A DNA stretch of 64,000 nt from Bacillota bacterium (GCA_015059495.1 SVAI01000001.1:62001-126000), one strand, 5' to 3'. Shown: positions 35,498-44,772, counted from the stretch's first letter. The notes: generated by a model not told the origin, from the letters alone. Made by a program: numbers and translations.

Positions 35498-37813
35498 ATG
35501 AAAAATGAAGTATTAGACAAATTAACTGTTATTAAAAGAAACGGAAAGAAAGTTACTTTTGATGGATCTAAGATTGCTTTAGCTATCAAAAAAGGATTTG
35601 ATAACATTACTGTTATTAAAGATGATGATGAAGTTAAAGTATATTCTGAAAGTGATATTCAAAAAGTATATAAAGAAGTTATTTCTAGAATTGAAAAGGA
35701 ATACAAAGACGAAGAAAAGATTAAGATTGAACAAATTCAAGATATGATTGAAGATGCTCTTCAAAAGAAGGGATATGATGATGTATATGAATCATTTAAA
35801 TCATATAGAGAAAGAAGAAATCAATCTAGAGAATTATTTAGCGAAGAAAAGAAATTACATAAATTCTTAAAAACTATTGAAGGTTTAGGACTAAAGAGTG
35901 CTAACGAAGATGATAACAAAAGAGAAAATGCAAACGTTGATGGTGATACTGCCATGGGTACTATGCTTCAATATGGTTCAACAATTTCAAAAGAATTTGC
36001 TAAAACATATATGATGAAACCTAAATTTAGTGAAGCTCACGATAGTGGAGCAATTCACATTCATGATATGGATTTCTTACCAATGGGTACTACTACATGT
36101 ATGCAAATTGAATTAGATAGATTATTTAAAAATGGATTCTCTACAGGACATGGTCATTTAAGAGAACCACAAGATATTATGTCTTATTCAGCACTAGCAG
36201 CTATTGCAATTCAATCAAACCAAAACGATCAACACGGTGGACAATCAATCCCAGCATTTGATTATTATATGGCTCCAGGTGTCTTAAAAACATTTAAAAA
36301 ACAATTTAAACAACAAATCTATGATATGTTAGATTATTCTGATACTTTATCATTTGTTAATATGGATAAAATTGTTAAAGATATAGATAAATTAGAATCA
36401 ATAGAATTTGATGTACATAAATTTGATTCATATTTCAAAGATTCAAAACAATTAAAATTAGCTTTAGAAAAATCTTATGAAAAAGCATTAGCTAAAACTA
36501 ATAGAACTACATATCAAGCAATGGAAGCATTTATTCACAATTTAAATACAATGCACTCACGTGCAGGTGCACAAGTTCCTTTTAGTTCAATTAACTTAGG
36601 AACAGATGAATCACCAGAAGGTAGAATGGTTACTAAAAACTTCTTACTTGCTACTGATGAAGGTTTAGGTAAAAATGAAACTCCAATCTTCCCAGTATCA
36701 ATCTTTAAAGTAAAAGAAGGAGTTAACTATAATCCTGAAGATAAAAACTATGACTTATTTAAATTAGCTTGTAAAGTATCTGCTAAAAGATTATTTCCTA
36801 ACTTCTCATTTATAGATGCTCCATTTAACAAGAGTTTCTATAAAAAAGGAGATTTTAGAACTGAAGTAGGTTACATGGGATGTAGAACAAGAGTTATGTC
36901 TGATATTACTGATTTAGATAACCAAACTACAGGTGGTAGAGGTAACTTATCATTTACATCTATTAACTTACCAAGAATTGCACTTAAACATGGTATTGCT
37001 TTAAAACAAAGAGATAAAGCAGACATGAAGGGATTCTATAAAGAATTAGAAGAAATGTTAGATCTAGTAAGAGATCAATTACTTGAAAGATTTGAAATTC
37101 AATGTAATAAACATTGCTATAACTTCCCATTCTTAATTCAACAAGGGGTTTGGACAAATGGTGAAAAACTAGGACCAAATGACCGAATGAGAAAGATATT
37201 AAAACACGGAAGTTTAACAATCGGATTTATCGGTTTAGCTGAAACACTAAAAGCCTTAATCGGAAAACATCAAGGTGAAAGTGAAGAAGCACAAAAACTA
37301 GGACTTGATATTATTAAGTTCATGAGAAAGAAAACTGATGAATATTCAAAAGAATATAATTTAAATTTTGCATTAATTGCAACTCCTGCTGAAGGACTTT
37401 CAGGAAGATTTGTAAATATTGATAAAGCAATATATGGATCAATTAAAGGAATTACAGATAGAGATTATTATACTAATTCATTCCATGTTCCAGTATATTA
37501 CAACACTTCAATTAAACATAAATTAGAAGTAGAAGCACCATATCATGCACTAACTAATGGTGGACATATTTCATACATTGAACTTGATGGTGATACAGCA
37601 AACAATGTAGAAGCATTCGAAAGTGTTATTAGATTAATGCATGATGTAGGTATTGGATATGGAGCTATTAACCATCCAGTTGATAGAGATCCAGTATGTG
37701 GTTACATCGGAGTAATTAATGATGTTTGTCCAGGATGTGGAAGACATGAATTCGAAGGTGTACCAATGGAAAAAATAAGTGAAATCAAGAGCGAATACGC
37801 TAAACAAAATTAA
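35498..37813 (+). CDS. nrdD: anaerobic ribonucleoside-triphosphate reductase, large part without glycyl-radical tail
   Basis: Oxygen-sensitive class III reductase making dNTPs. It has an N-terminal ATP-cone (VIKRNGKKVTFDGSKIALAI), then the barrel with MQIELDRLF, GRGNLSFTSINLPR, and a Cys-rich zinc region CGYIGVINDVCPGCGR near the C-terminus. At 771 residues it stops right after that region; the RxxGYL glycyl-radical segment normally fused here is encoded by the next gene in another frame. The two products must assemble. Confidence 0.92.
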   Translation: MKNEVLDKLTVIKRNGKKVTFDGSKIALAIKKGFDNITVIKDDDEVKVYSESDIQKVYKEVISRIEKEYKDEEKIKIEQIQDMIEDALQKKGYDDVYESFKSYRERRNQSRELFSEEKKLHKFLKTIEGLGLKSANEDDNKRENANVDGDTAMGTMLQYGSTISKEFAKTYMMKPKFSEAHDSGAIHIHDMDFLPMGTTTCMQIELDRLFKNGFSTGHGHLREPQDIMSYSALAAIAIQSNQNDQHGGQSIPAFDYYMAPGVLKTFKKQFKQQIYDMLDYSDTLSFVNMDKIVKDIDKLESIEFDVHKFDSYFKDSKQLKLALEKSYEKALAKTNRTTYQAMEAFIHNLNTMHSRAGAQVPFSSINLGTDESPEGRMVTKNFLLATDEGLGKNETPIFPVSIFKVKEGVNYNPEDKNYDLFKLACKVSAKRLFPNFSFIDAPFNKSFYKKGDFRTEVGYMGCRTRVMSDITDLDNQTTGGRGNLSFTSINLPRIALKHGIALKQRDKADMKGFYKELEEMLDLVRDQLLERFEIQCNKHCYNFPFLIQQGVWTNGEKLGPNDRMRKILKHGSLTIGFIGLAETLKALIGKHQGESEEAQKLGLDIIKFMRKKTDEYSKEYNLNFALIATPAEGLSGRFVNIDKAIYGSIKGITDRDYYTNSFHVPVYYNTSIKHKLEVEAPYHALTNGGHISYIELDGDTANNVEAFESVIRLMHDVGIGYGAINHPVDRDPVCGYIGVINDVCPGCGRHEFEGVPMEKISEIKSEYAKQN

Positions 37814-37832
37814 TAGAAAAGAGGGAAAGAAT

Positions 37833-38024
37833 ATGAAAAATAAAGTTGTTGGTGAAGGAGAAAAATTCGAAAGAATTAGACGTGTAACTGGTTATTTATC
37901 AGGTGATGTTTCAAGATTTAACAATGGTAAGAGAGCGGAAGAAAAAGACAGAGTTAAACATACTGGCGTTAAAGAACTAATTGACTTTGTTAATGAAAAA
38001 ACAGAAGATAAAAAGGCTGCTTAA
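37833..38024 (+). CDS. separate glycyl-radical domain of NrdD, 63 aa
   Basis: The protein is the missing tail of NrdD: FERIRRVTGYLSGDVSRFNN and KRAEEKDRVKH match the C-terminal end of class III reductases; Gly20 in RVTGYL corresponds to the radical glycine (Gly681 of E. coli NrdD). It has its own ribosome binding site (gaggga) and ATG, 19 bases after the nrdD stop, in the +1 frame relative to it. A GTG-initiated longer frame from 37779 overlaps nrdD but lacks a good site. Could be split gene, or a frameshift artefact. Confidence 0.85.
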   Translation: MKNKVVGEGEKFERIRRVTGYLSGDVSRFNNGKRAEEKDRVKHTGVKELIDFVNEKTEDKKAA

Positions 38025-38028
38025 TTAG

Positions 38029-38589
38029 ATGAAAATAAGATTGGCTGCTTATTTACAAAGTGATTCAATCGTTGATGGAGAGGGTATTCGAACAGTCATC
38101 TGGACTCAAGGATGCCCTCATCATTGCCTTGGATGTCATAATCCAGAAACACAAGACTTCAAAGGTGGAGCATTAGTCGAAATCGAAGAAGTTAAAAAAC
38201 TGATAGATGAACTAGTCGGACAGGACGGTATTACTTTTTCTGGTGGAGATCCATTCTTTCAACCAGGCCCATGTTCAATTCTAGCAGAATATATAAAATC
38301 TCAAGGAATGAATGTATGGTGCTATACTGGATGGACTTATGAAGAACTAATAAATATATCTAAAGATAAAAAAGAAGTAATGGACTTTTTAAAACAAATA
38401 GATGTCCTAGTAGATGGTAGATTTGTTTTAGAAAAAAAGAGTTATAACTGTATCTTTAGAGGTTCTACTAATCAAAGAATTATTGATGTACCTAAATCTT
38501 TAAAAAAGAAAAAGGTAGTACTTGTTGATAAGTATATTCATCAAGAAAAATTAGAAACTAGAAAAAGACCAGAAGGACTATTTATATAA
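38029..38589 (+). CDS. nrdG: anaerobic ribonucleotide reductase activase
   Basis: Radical SAM enzyme that generates the glycyl radical on NrdD. The cluster motif is GCPHHCLGCHN (Cys-x3-Cys-x2-Cys, about residues 24-34), with VDGEGIRTVIWTQ before it and ITFSGGDPFFQP after it. 186 residues, normal. Begins 4 bases after the glycyl-radical gene; all three genes form one operon. Confidence 0.95.
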   Translation: MKIRLAAYLQSDSIVDGEGIRTVIWTQGCPHHCLGCHNPETQDFKGGALVEIEEVKKLIDELVGQDGITFSGGDPFFQPGPCSILAEYIKSQGMNVWCYTGWTYEELINISKDKKEVMDFLKQIDVLVDGRFVLEKKSYNCIFRGSTNQRIIDVPKSLKKKKVVLVDKYIHQEKLETRKRPEGLFI

Positions 38590-38612
38590 AGATGTAGAAA
38601 TACATCTTTTTT
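38588..38612 (+). terminator. terminator of the nrd operon
   Basis: AAAGATGTA, loop GAAA, TACATCTTT and T-run, overlapping the nrdG stop. Confidence 0.8.
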
Positions 38613-38633
38613 ATTTATTTTAGACTATCACAC

Positions 38634-38662
38634 TTGCTATTTTTCTTATTATTTGTTATAAT
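38634..38662 (+). promoter_or_regulatory. promoter of the second RNase J gene
   Basis: TTGCTA (38634-38639), 17 bases, TATAAT (38657-38662). Confidence 0.65.
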
Positions 38663-38712
38663 CCTTTATGCAAATGCCTTGAAATAATTTTTATAGAAAG
38701 AGTGAATAAATT

Positions 38713-40347
38713 ATGAGTAGGATAAAGATATTCGGCCTTGGTGGGCTTAATGAGAGTGGTAAAAATACATACTGCGTATGTGTAGATCAAGATGTTTACA
38801 TCTTTGATTGTGGTTTAAAATACGCTAATGAAAATTTATATGGTATTGATTATATAATTCCTGATTTTTCTTTCTTAGTTAAATATAGAAAGCATATTAA
38901 AGGATTATTCTTAACACACGCACATTATGAAAATATGGGTGCTACTATAGATTTAGTTAGATCTATTCCAGAACTAAGAGTATTTGCAACAAAATATACA
39001 AAATTTGTATTAGAACAAGAAGGTTTAGATCCTAAAAATATTATAGAAATAACACCACATAAAAAGATAACATTTGGAGATAATTCAGTATTCCCAATAA
39101 GTGTATCTCATTCAACACCAGATTCAGTAATGTATGTTTTAAATACTAAAGATGGTGCTATTTGTTATACAGGAGACTTTATTATAGATCCAACAATGAT
39201 GGGTGCATATGACATGGACTTAGGTAAAATAGCATATGTTGGTAAACAAGGTGTACTAGCATTACTATCAGAAAGTTCATTCTCTGAAAGAGTTGGTCAT
39301 ACATCACCAAATCATAGATTAAGACCATTCTTTAAAAAAGAAATACAACATGCTACAGATAGAGTAATATTTACTGTGTTACCAACACATTTATATACTT
39401 TACAAGATATATTATCTTCTGCAGAAAACTTACATAGAAAAGTAGTATTAATGGGTAAACAATTACAAAATACTGTAGATTTTTCTATTAAACAAGGATA
39501 CTTAACAGTACAAGAAGGTTTAATAGGGGATTTATCTAATTTAGAAGATAAAGATTCAATTATCATACTAGCAGATAATAGATCTAACCCATATGCTAAT
39601 CTATCTAAGATACTAGGGGGATATGATAAATTCATTAAATTAAGAAAAAATGATACTATTATATTTGCTGAACCTAGATATGATGCTACTGAAAGACTAT
39701 TAGTTAAACTAGAAAATGATTTATCTGAAGCTGGATGTAATGTTGTATCTTTACCAAAAGATAAACAAATATTATTACATGCTTCACAAGAAGATTTAAT
39801 GTTAATGATTAAATTATTAAATCCTAAATATTATTTCCCTGTTAAAGGTGAATATAGATATATGGTAAACAATGCTAACTTAGCTAAAAAAGTAGCTATA
39901 CCTGAAGAAAACATTATCTTAAAACAAAATGGTGAAGTAGCTAATATTGTTGATGGTAAATATGAAGATAAAAAAGAAATAATTAAAGTTAATGATATCT
40001 TAATAGATGGTAATTCTTCTGATGATGTTGGAGATCTAGTAATTAAAGATAGACAAATGTTATCTGAAAATGGTATTGTCTTAATTTCTGCTACTGTATC
40101 TAAACAAGGACATGAACTACTAGTTGGACCAGAAGTTACAACAAGAGGATTCATCTATATTAAAGATAATTTAGATATGATTAAAGAAATTGAAAAAATA
40201 TCTGAAGGAGTAATATCTAGAAATATTACAAACTCTTATATTGACTTTAATAAAATTAAAAATGAAATTAGAGAAGAACTAGGTAATTATTTATTTGATC
40301 AAACTGAATGCAAACCAATGATTATCGCAGTTATTCAAGAAGTATAA
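38713..40347 (+). CDS. RNase J paralogue with degenerate active site (J2-like)
   Basis: 544 residues, full metallo-beta-lactamase/beta-CASP length. The metal motif reads HAHYEN (69-74) instead of HGHEDH: Asp is replaced by Glu and the last His by Asn. The C-terminal His of MHGEYR is Lys378 (PVKGEYR). SHSTPDS and YTGDFIIDP remain. Such loss predicts little or no nuclease activity, as reported for RNase J2 partners that stabilise J1 in other Firmicutes. The intact copy lies at 19256-20929, so a J1/J2 complex is likely. Confidence 0.88.
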   Translation: MSRIKIFGLGGLNESGKNTYCVCVDQDVYIFDCGLKYANENLYGIDYIIPDFSFLVKYRKHIKGLFLTHAHYENMGATIDLVRSIPELRVFATKYTKFVLEQEGLDPKNIIEITPHKKITFGDNSVFPISVSHSTPDSVMYVLNTKDGAICYTGDFIIDPTMMGAYDMDLGKIAYVGKQGVLALLSESSFSERVGHTSPNHRLRPFFKKEIQHATDRVIFTVLPTHLYTLQDILSSAENLHRKVVLMGKQLQNTVDFSIKQGYLTVQEGLIGDLSNLEDKDSIIILADNRSNPYANLSKILGGYDKFIKLRKNDTIIFAEPRYDATERLLVKLENDLSEAGCNVVSLPKDKQILLHASQEDLMLMIKLLNPKYYFPVKGEYRYMVNNANLAKKVAIPEENIILKQNGEVANIVDGKYEDKKEIIKVNDILIDGNSSDDVGDLVIKDRQMLSENGIVLISATVSKQGHELLVGPEVTTRGFIYIKDNLDMIKEIEKISEGVISRNITNSYIDFNKIKNEIREELGNYLFDQTECKPMIIAVIQEV

Positions 40348-40363
40348 AAAACTCAAATTATTT

Positions 40364-40396
40364 AATAGTTCTAGTGAAAACTAGAACTATTTTTAA
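40364..40396 (+). terminator. rho-independent terminator
   Basis: AATAGTTCTAGT / ACTAGAACTATT with loop GAAA and T-run. Confidence 0.85.
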
Positions 40397-40458
40397 TTAA
40401 AAAGTTTTACACAATTTTAATAATATTATATAATAAATATAGAGAGTAGAGGTACATC

Positions 40459-41973
40459 ATGAATAAGTATTATAAACTGTTAACAATAGTTATAGCATTT
40501 TTAATTTTAAGTTTAGTTACAGTAGCATCGTTTGCATACTTTAGTGCATCAGTACAAGGAAATGACAATGCGTATGACACAGTAATTACATCTGGAGAAA
40601 TGGCATTAATGCTAAATGATGGTGAACAAGTTGGATTAAATAACGCTATACCAGGAGATAGTGTTACTAAAGAGTTTAGTGTTAAAAATACAGGTACAGT
40701 ACAAACTACATATGATGTATATTTTTCTGAATTAACAAACTTATTTGAAGATAAAAATGATTTGGTATATATAGTAACATCAGATAATGGATGTGCAGAT
40801 AGTACTGAAAAAATAGTACTAAGTGAATCAAGTGATGAATCAAAGATGATCAGTTCTTGTCTAATTAATCCTAATCAAACTCATAATTATACATTGACTA
40901 TAACTTTTAAAGATGATGGTACAAATCAAGACGATAATAAAGGTAAACAATTTAAAACAAAAATAGCAGTTAACGAATGGAAAGAAGGTCTAAAAACAGT
41001 TGCTCAAACAATGCTATCTTTAAAAACTAACGGTTCAACAGAATTAGAATATGATGAAACTGTAGATAACAACTTAAGATATGTAGGAGCTAATCCAAAT
41101 AACTATGTTGAATTTAACGGTGAATTATGGAGAATTATTGGTGTAATGAATAACATAGAAAAAGAAGATGGTACAACAGAATCACTAGTAAAGATAAGAA
41201 GGACTGAATCTTTAGGTAATTATTCATGGGATACTACTGACTCATCAATAAATATAGGATATGGTATAAATCAATGGGGAGCAATTGATGGATATGAAGG
41301 TGCAGACCTTATGAGAGAATTAAATACAGATTACTTAGGTAATATAACTGTTGGAACTGATGATAAATGGTATAACGGCTCTAACAATTCAAAAACAGTT
41401 AATATGCCAACAAGCACATTGAATACAAGTGCTCAAAGTATGATACAAACAGTAAAATGGAACTTAGGTTCACCATCAAATAATAATGGAACATATGATT
41501 CAAGTTATACAACAAATATAATACCAAGTACATCATATACCAGAGAAAGAGCAAATGCTAATGGAATAATATGTACTTATGAACCATATTGTAACGATAC
41601 GGCAAATAGAACAAATGCATGGACAGGAAAAGTAGGATTAATATATCCAAGTGATTATGGATATGCAACAAGTGGTGGAACTACAACAAATAGGGCAACA
41701 TGTTTAACTACATCAATGAGTAAATGGTATGGTACGGAAGTAAGTGATTGTAGAAACAACGATTGGTTATTTCAATCATTATGGCAATGGACCTTGTCAC
41801 CTTTAGCCTCTTCGCATGAGGCTTATAGTGTGTTCTATGTTAATAGCTCTGGTGACGTCCGCTACACCTATGCTGGCAATACTATTGCGGTTTTTCCAGT
41901 AGTCTTTCTTCAATCTGATATCACCATTACCGGAGGTAATGGTTCATCTACAAGTCCATTCACAATGGAATAA
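40459..41973 (+). CDS. SipW-type surface protein with variable-looking C-terminus
   Basis: 504 residues. The N-terminus (LTIVIAFLILSLVTVASFAYFSAS) is the SipW-dependent signal typical of TasA/camelysin relatives and leads into a camelysin-like beta domain (to about 175). A second domain begins near WRIIGVMNN and ends WQWTLSPLAS ... VFPVVFLQSDITITGG, resembling DUF6273/C-type-lectin-like folds. The last 50 codons have about 43% GC by my count and use many NNC codons, unlike the rest of the gene. That composition and position suggest a DGR variable region (inference). Confidence 0.75.
   Translation: MNKYYKLLTIVIAFLILSLVTVASFAYFSASVQGNDNAYDTVITSGEMALMLNDGEQVGLNNAIPGDSVTKEFSVKNTGTVQTTYDVYFSELTNLFEDKNDLVYIVTSDNGCADSTEKIVLSESSDESKMISSCLINPNQTHNYTLTITFKDDGTNQDDNKGKQFKTKIAVNEWKEGLKTVAQTMLSLKTNGSTELEYDETVDNNLRYVGANPNNYVEFNGELWRIIGVMNNIEKEDGTTESLVKIRRTESLGNYSWDTTDSSINIGYGINQWGAIDGYEGADLMRELNTDYLGNITVGTDDKWYNGSNNSKTVNMPTSTLNTSAQSMIQTVKWNLGSPSNNNGTYDSSYTTNIIPSTSYTRERANANGIICTYEPYCNDTANRTNAWTGKVGLIYPSDYGYATSGGTTTNRATCLTTSMSKWYGTEVSDCRNNDWLFQSLWQWTLSPLASSHEAYSVFYVNSSGDVRYTYAGNTIAVFPVVFLQSDITITGGNGSSTSPFTME
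41791..41945 (+). other. candidate DGR variable region (VR)
   Basis: Within the 3' end of the gene, codons such as gtc, cgc, tac, acc, ggc and gcg cluster in a genome that favours A/T in third position. Many are NNY, the pattern left when AAY codons of a template repeat are randomised at adenines. It ends in a relatively GC-rich stretch (accattaccggagg) like an initiation-of-mutagenic-homing site. No template repeat or reverse transcriptase is visible in this window. Confidence 0.45.
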
Positions 41974-41992
41974 GAACATTAAAGATATTATA

Positions 41993-42020
41993 AAAACTCA
42001 AATTATTTTGAGTTTTTATT
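41993..42020 (+). terminator. rho-independent terminator
   Basis: AAAAACTCAAA / TTTGAGTTTTT, 20 bases after the surface protein gene. Confidence 0.75.
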
Positions 42021-42055
42021 TTATTTAATATATAATATAAATACATGGAGAACTT

Positions 42056-42748
42056 ATGAAAAAAGATATATATAAAATAGATAATAGTATTGAAAAACTA
42101 CTAAATAATAAACATACATTATTTTTAGATCAAAAAGAATTATTAGATATTAAATCTAAGATAAATAAAAATAAATATAATATATATTATCCTAATAAAT
42201 CTAGTGAAAAAGTAATACTTTATAAAGATAATATACCTAAAATATCATTATATAAAATTAATAGTTATAATCCTTTAAAACATCAACAAATATTAGGTAG
42301 TATATTATCTCTTAATATATCACCATCTTATCTAGGAGATATTATTAAATATAAAGATGAATATTACTTTTATATATTAAGTGATTTAGATAATTTAATA
42401 CAAGAAGAATTTAAATATGTGGGTAGTAATAAAATAACTCTAGATTTAGTAGATGTAGATTATTTAAAAGATTATGAAAGAGAATATGAAACTATAGAAT
42501 TTATAGTATCTTCTCCTAGAATAGATAATGTTATTGCAAGACTTATAAATACTAATAGAGATAAAGTAATAGATTTAATTAAAGATAAAGATGTTATCTT
42601 AAATTATCAAATATTAACTAAAAACTCTTATAACCTAAAAGAAAATGATATCTTTAGTATAAGAAGATATGGTAAGTATAAATATATGGGTATAAAAAAT
42701 ATAACAAAAAAAGACAAAATAGTTGTAAGTGTGTTAAAATATTTATAA
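42056..42748 (+). CDS. ylmH: YlmH-like S4-domain RNA-binding protein
   Basis: 230 residues. The layout matches YlmH: an N-terminal adapter, a middle domain (QQILGSILSLNISPSYLGDI), and a C-terminal S4 domain (SSPRIDNVIARLINTNRDKVIDLIK ... LKENDIFSIRRYGKYKY, in parts). YlmH binds ribosomal 50S or peptidyl-tRNA and is normally next to division genes; here it stands near 42 kb. Third-position A/T bias is extreme. An aaggagga site leads to the next gene 11 bases on. Confidence 0.82.
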   Translation: MKKDIYKIDNSIEKLLNNKHTLFLDQKELLDIKSKINKNKYNIYYPNKSSEKVILYKDNIPKISLYKINSYNPLKHQQILGSILSLNISPSYLGDIIKYKDEYYFYILSDLDNLIQEEFKYVGSNKITLDLVDVDYLKDYEREYETIEFIVSSPRIDNVIARLINTNRDKVIDLIKDKDVILNYQILTKNSYNLKENDIFSIRRYGKYKYMGIKNITKKDKIVVSVLKYL

Positions 42749-42759
42749 GGAGGATACTT

Positions 42760-43017
42760 ATGGGATTATTTGATTTTGAATCAAAGACAGAATATGAATA
42801 CTATGAAGAATTAACAGATGAAGAAAAAGAAGAACTAGAAGAAAAAATGGATGATTTAAATCTTGAAGATTGGCAAAAAGAATTAGTCAGAGAAGGTAAA
42901 TATGACATTGAAGACTTTGAAGAAGAAGTAGAAGATGAAGATGATTATTACTATGACGATGAAGATGACGATGAAAGTGATGATGAAGACGAAGAGGAGG
43001 ATGAAGATTATGTTTAA
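42760..43017 (+). CDS. highly acidic small protein, 85 aa
   Basis: Not recognised. After an N-terminal GLFDFESKTEYEYYEELT and a helical middle (EEKMDDLNLEDWQKELV), the last 30 residues are almost all Asp, Glu and Tyr. Such tails are usually disordered and can bind cations or basic proteins. Its 3' end overlaps the membrane-protein gene by 8 bases and contains that gene's gaggagg ribosome binding site. Confidence 0.6.
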   Translation: MGLFDFESKTEYEYYEELTDEEKEELEEKMDDLNLEDWQKELVREGKYDIEDFEEEVEDEDDYYYDDEDDDESDDEDEEEDEDYV

Positions 43018-43639
43018 TAAAAAGAAAAAATACATAAAGATTAAAAGGGGAATAGTTAGTTACTATACTGAATTAGTTTTTAAAAGTATTGGAGCAGCTT
43101 TGTTAATTTCTCTTGGTAATTATGCTTTATTAAAACTAGGTAATCCACTAGGTCCAGTATTATTTGCTTTTGGCCTTTTAGGTGTATGTTATATGGGTCA
43201 AAACCTATTTACTGGTAAATGTGGTTTTATCTTTGAAGATAGAATTAAAATATTAGATATATTAATTATATTAGTAGTTAATCTTCTAGCTGGTTATTTA
43301 TTAGGTTATGCTTATTCTTTTGCTGATGCTGATATTGTTGCAAGTGCTGTAAATAAAGTTGCAACATGGGATTTATCTGTAGGATTCTTCATTAAATCAA
43401 TGCTATGTGGTGCTATTATGTACATTGCTGTTCTTATGTATAGAAAAGGTACTAACTTAGGTATTATTTATGGTATTCCATTATTTATCTTCTGTTCATT
43501 CCAACACTGTATTGCAAACGTTATTACTTTAGGTGTAGCCCAAACTTTTTCATGGACATTACTTATCTGTGTATTAGGAAACTTCCTAGGATCCCTAATT
43601 ACATGGTTTATATCTAAAGACAGAATAAAAGAGAGATAA
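43010..43639 (+). CDS. formate/nitrite-transporter-like membrane channel
   Basis: 209 residues with about six helices. FCSFQHCIANVITLGV resembles the FNT signature of the GFEHSVANM type, and the closing LLICVLGNFLGSLITWF matches the last helix of FocA/NirC proteins. It is shorter than typical FNT members (about 260-285). FNT channels pass formate, nitrite or hydrosulfide. I use ATG 43010; the longer frame from 42935 is the shadow of the acidic tail. Confidence 0.7.
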   Translation: MFNKKKKYIKIKRGIVSYYTELVFKSIGAALLISLGNYALLKLGNPLGPVLFAFGLLGVCYMGQNLFTGKCGFIFEDRIKILDILIILVVNLLAGYLLGYAYSFADADIVASAVNKVATWDLSVGFFIKSMLCGAIMYIAVLMYRKGTNLGIIYGIPLFIFCSFQHCIANVITLGVAQTFSWTLLICVLGNFLGSLITWFISKDRIKER

Positions 43640-43657
43640 CTCTCTTTTATTTTTTTG
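43627..43657 (+). terminator. rho-independent terminator
   Basis: AAAGAGAG, loop ATAA, CTCTCTTT and T-run, overlapping the FNT-like stop. Confidence 0.75.
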
Positions 43658-43707
43658 TTAACAACTATATTTATATATGTTATTATATAGTTACCTGAGG
43701 TGACTTT

Positions 43708-44772
43708 ATGATTAATAATTTAAAAGAATTAAGAAAGAACCTTAATACTTTCGAAGGCAAAATAGACTTTGTAACTTACATGTCTTCATTTATATTAGTT
43801 GGCTTACATATTTTATATATGTGCTTTTATGTATATGAAGGTATTTATTTAATGATGCTTTTGGATTTAATTGGTATTATCATATTCAATCATTATTTAC
43901 ATAATGGTATAAAAAATCATAGTTATTATAGTATTGTTTGTTTTGCAGTTATAACAGTACATACCATATCAGCAATATTAAATATTGGATGGAATTCAGG
44001 TTTTTATCTATGGTTTATAGCTATAGATTGTGCCTTCTATTTGCCATCATTTAGTGAAGAATCAAATGTACCAATAAGAAGAACATTCTTTTTTGGACTA
44101 ATATTTGTATTTTTATACTTTACTTTAGAATTATTATTAACATCTGGATTAGTAAAGCCTCTATATCCAATATCTAATCTTGCAGAGACAATATTATTTG
44201 TAGTTAATTCAGGAGTAGTATTTACTGTAATTAGTTCATTTACCTATTTCTTTACTAAAATACAAAAATATAAAGAATTAAAACTAAAGCAAGAAGCAGA
44301 TTATGATACTTTAACTAAAATAAAAAACAGAAATGCTATTAATAGAGAAATAGATGAAAGAGTAAACAAAAATGAAGAATTCTCACTTGCAATATTAGAT
44401 ATTGATTTATTTAAAAATGTTAATGATACCTATGGACATAATGCTGGAGACTTAGTTTTAAGAGAACTAGCTCTTAAACTAAAAGATCTTGAAGGATATG
44501 GTATAACACCAGCAAGATGGGGTGGAGAAGAATTTATTATTCTTGGACCATCAGACATGAGTCAAAAAGAATTCATAGACATTATGCAAGACTTTAGACG
44601 TAAGATAAGAGAATCTAAATTTAAATATGAAAGAAGTATTATTAAAATAACCATATCTATAGGTATATCATATAGAAATAAAAAGAATACTATTAAAAAG
44701 ACTATTGAAACAGCAGATAAATATTTATATATAGCAAAAGATACAGGAAGAAATAGAGTAGTTTATAAATAA
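43708..44772 (+). CDS. membrane-bound GGDEF diguanylate cyclase
   Basis: 354 residues. About six helices occupy residues 20-190, followed by a GGDEF domain: DTLTKIKNRNAINREID, LAILDIDLFKNVNDTYGHNAGD, and the active site GGEEF (272-276), which is the active variant. No RxxD inhibitory site is visible five residues before it. It would make cyclic di-GMP in response to a membrane signal. It is the only c-di-GMP gene in this window, monocistronic. Confidence 0.92.
   Translation: MINNLKELRKNLNTFEGKIDFVTYMSSFILVGLHILYMCFYVYEGIYLMMLLDLIGIIIFNHYLHNGIKNHSYYSIVCFAVITVHTISAILNIGWNSGFYLWFIAIDCAFYLPSFSEESNVPIRRTFFFGLIFVFLYFTLELLLTSGLVKPLYPISNLAETILFVVNSGVVFTVISSFTYFFTKIQKYKELKLKQEADYDTLTKIKNRNAINREIDERVNKNEEFSLAILDIDLFKNVNDTYGHNAGDLVLRELALKLKDLEGYGITPARWGGEEFIILGPSDMSQKEFIDIMQDFRRKIRESKFKYERSIIKITISIGISYRNKKNTIKKTIETADKYLYIAKDTGRNRVVYK

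Noticed and set aside
37779..37832. Programmed frameshift joining nrdD and its tail
   Set aside because: No slippery sequence is evident and the tail gene has its own ribosome binding site and ATG; kept only as an alternative.
42935..43009. Met/Lys-rich N-terminal extension of the FNT-like protein
   Set aside because: It is the frame shadow of the acidic tail codons; a proper ribosome binding site precedes ATG 43010.
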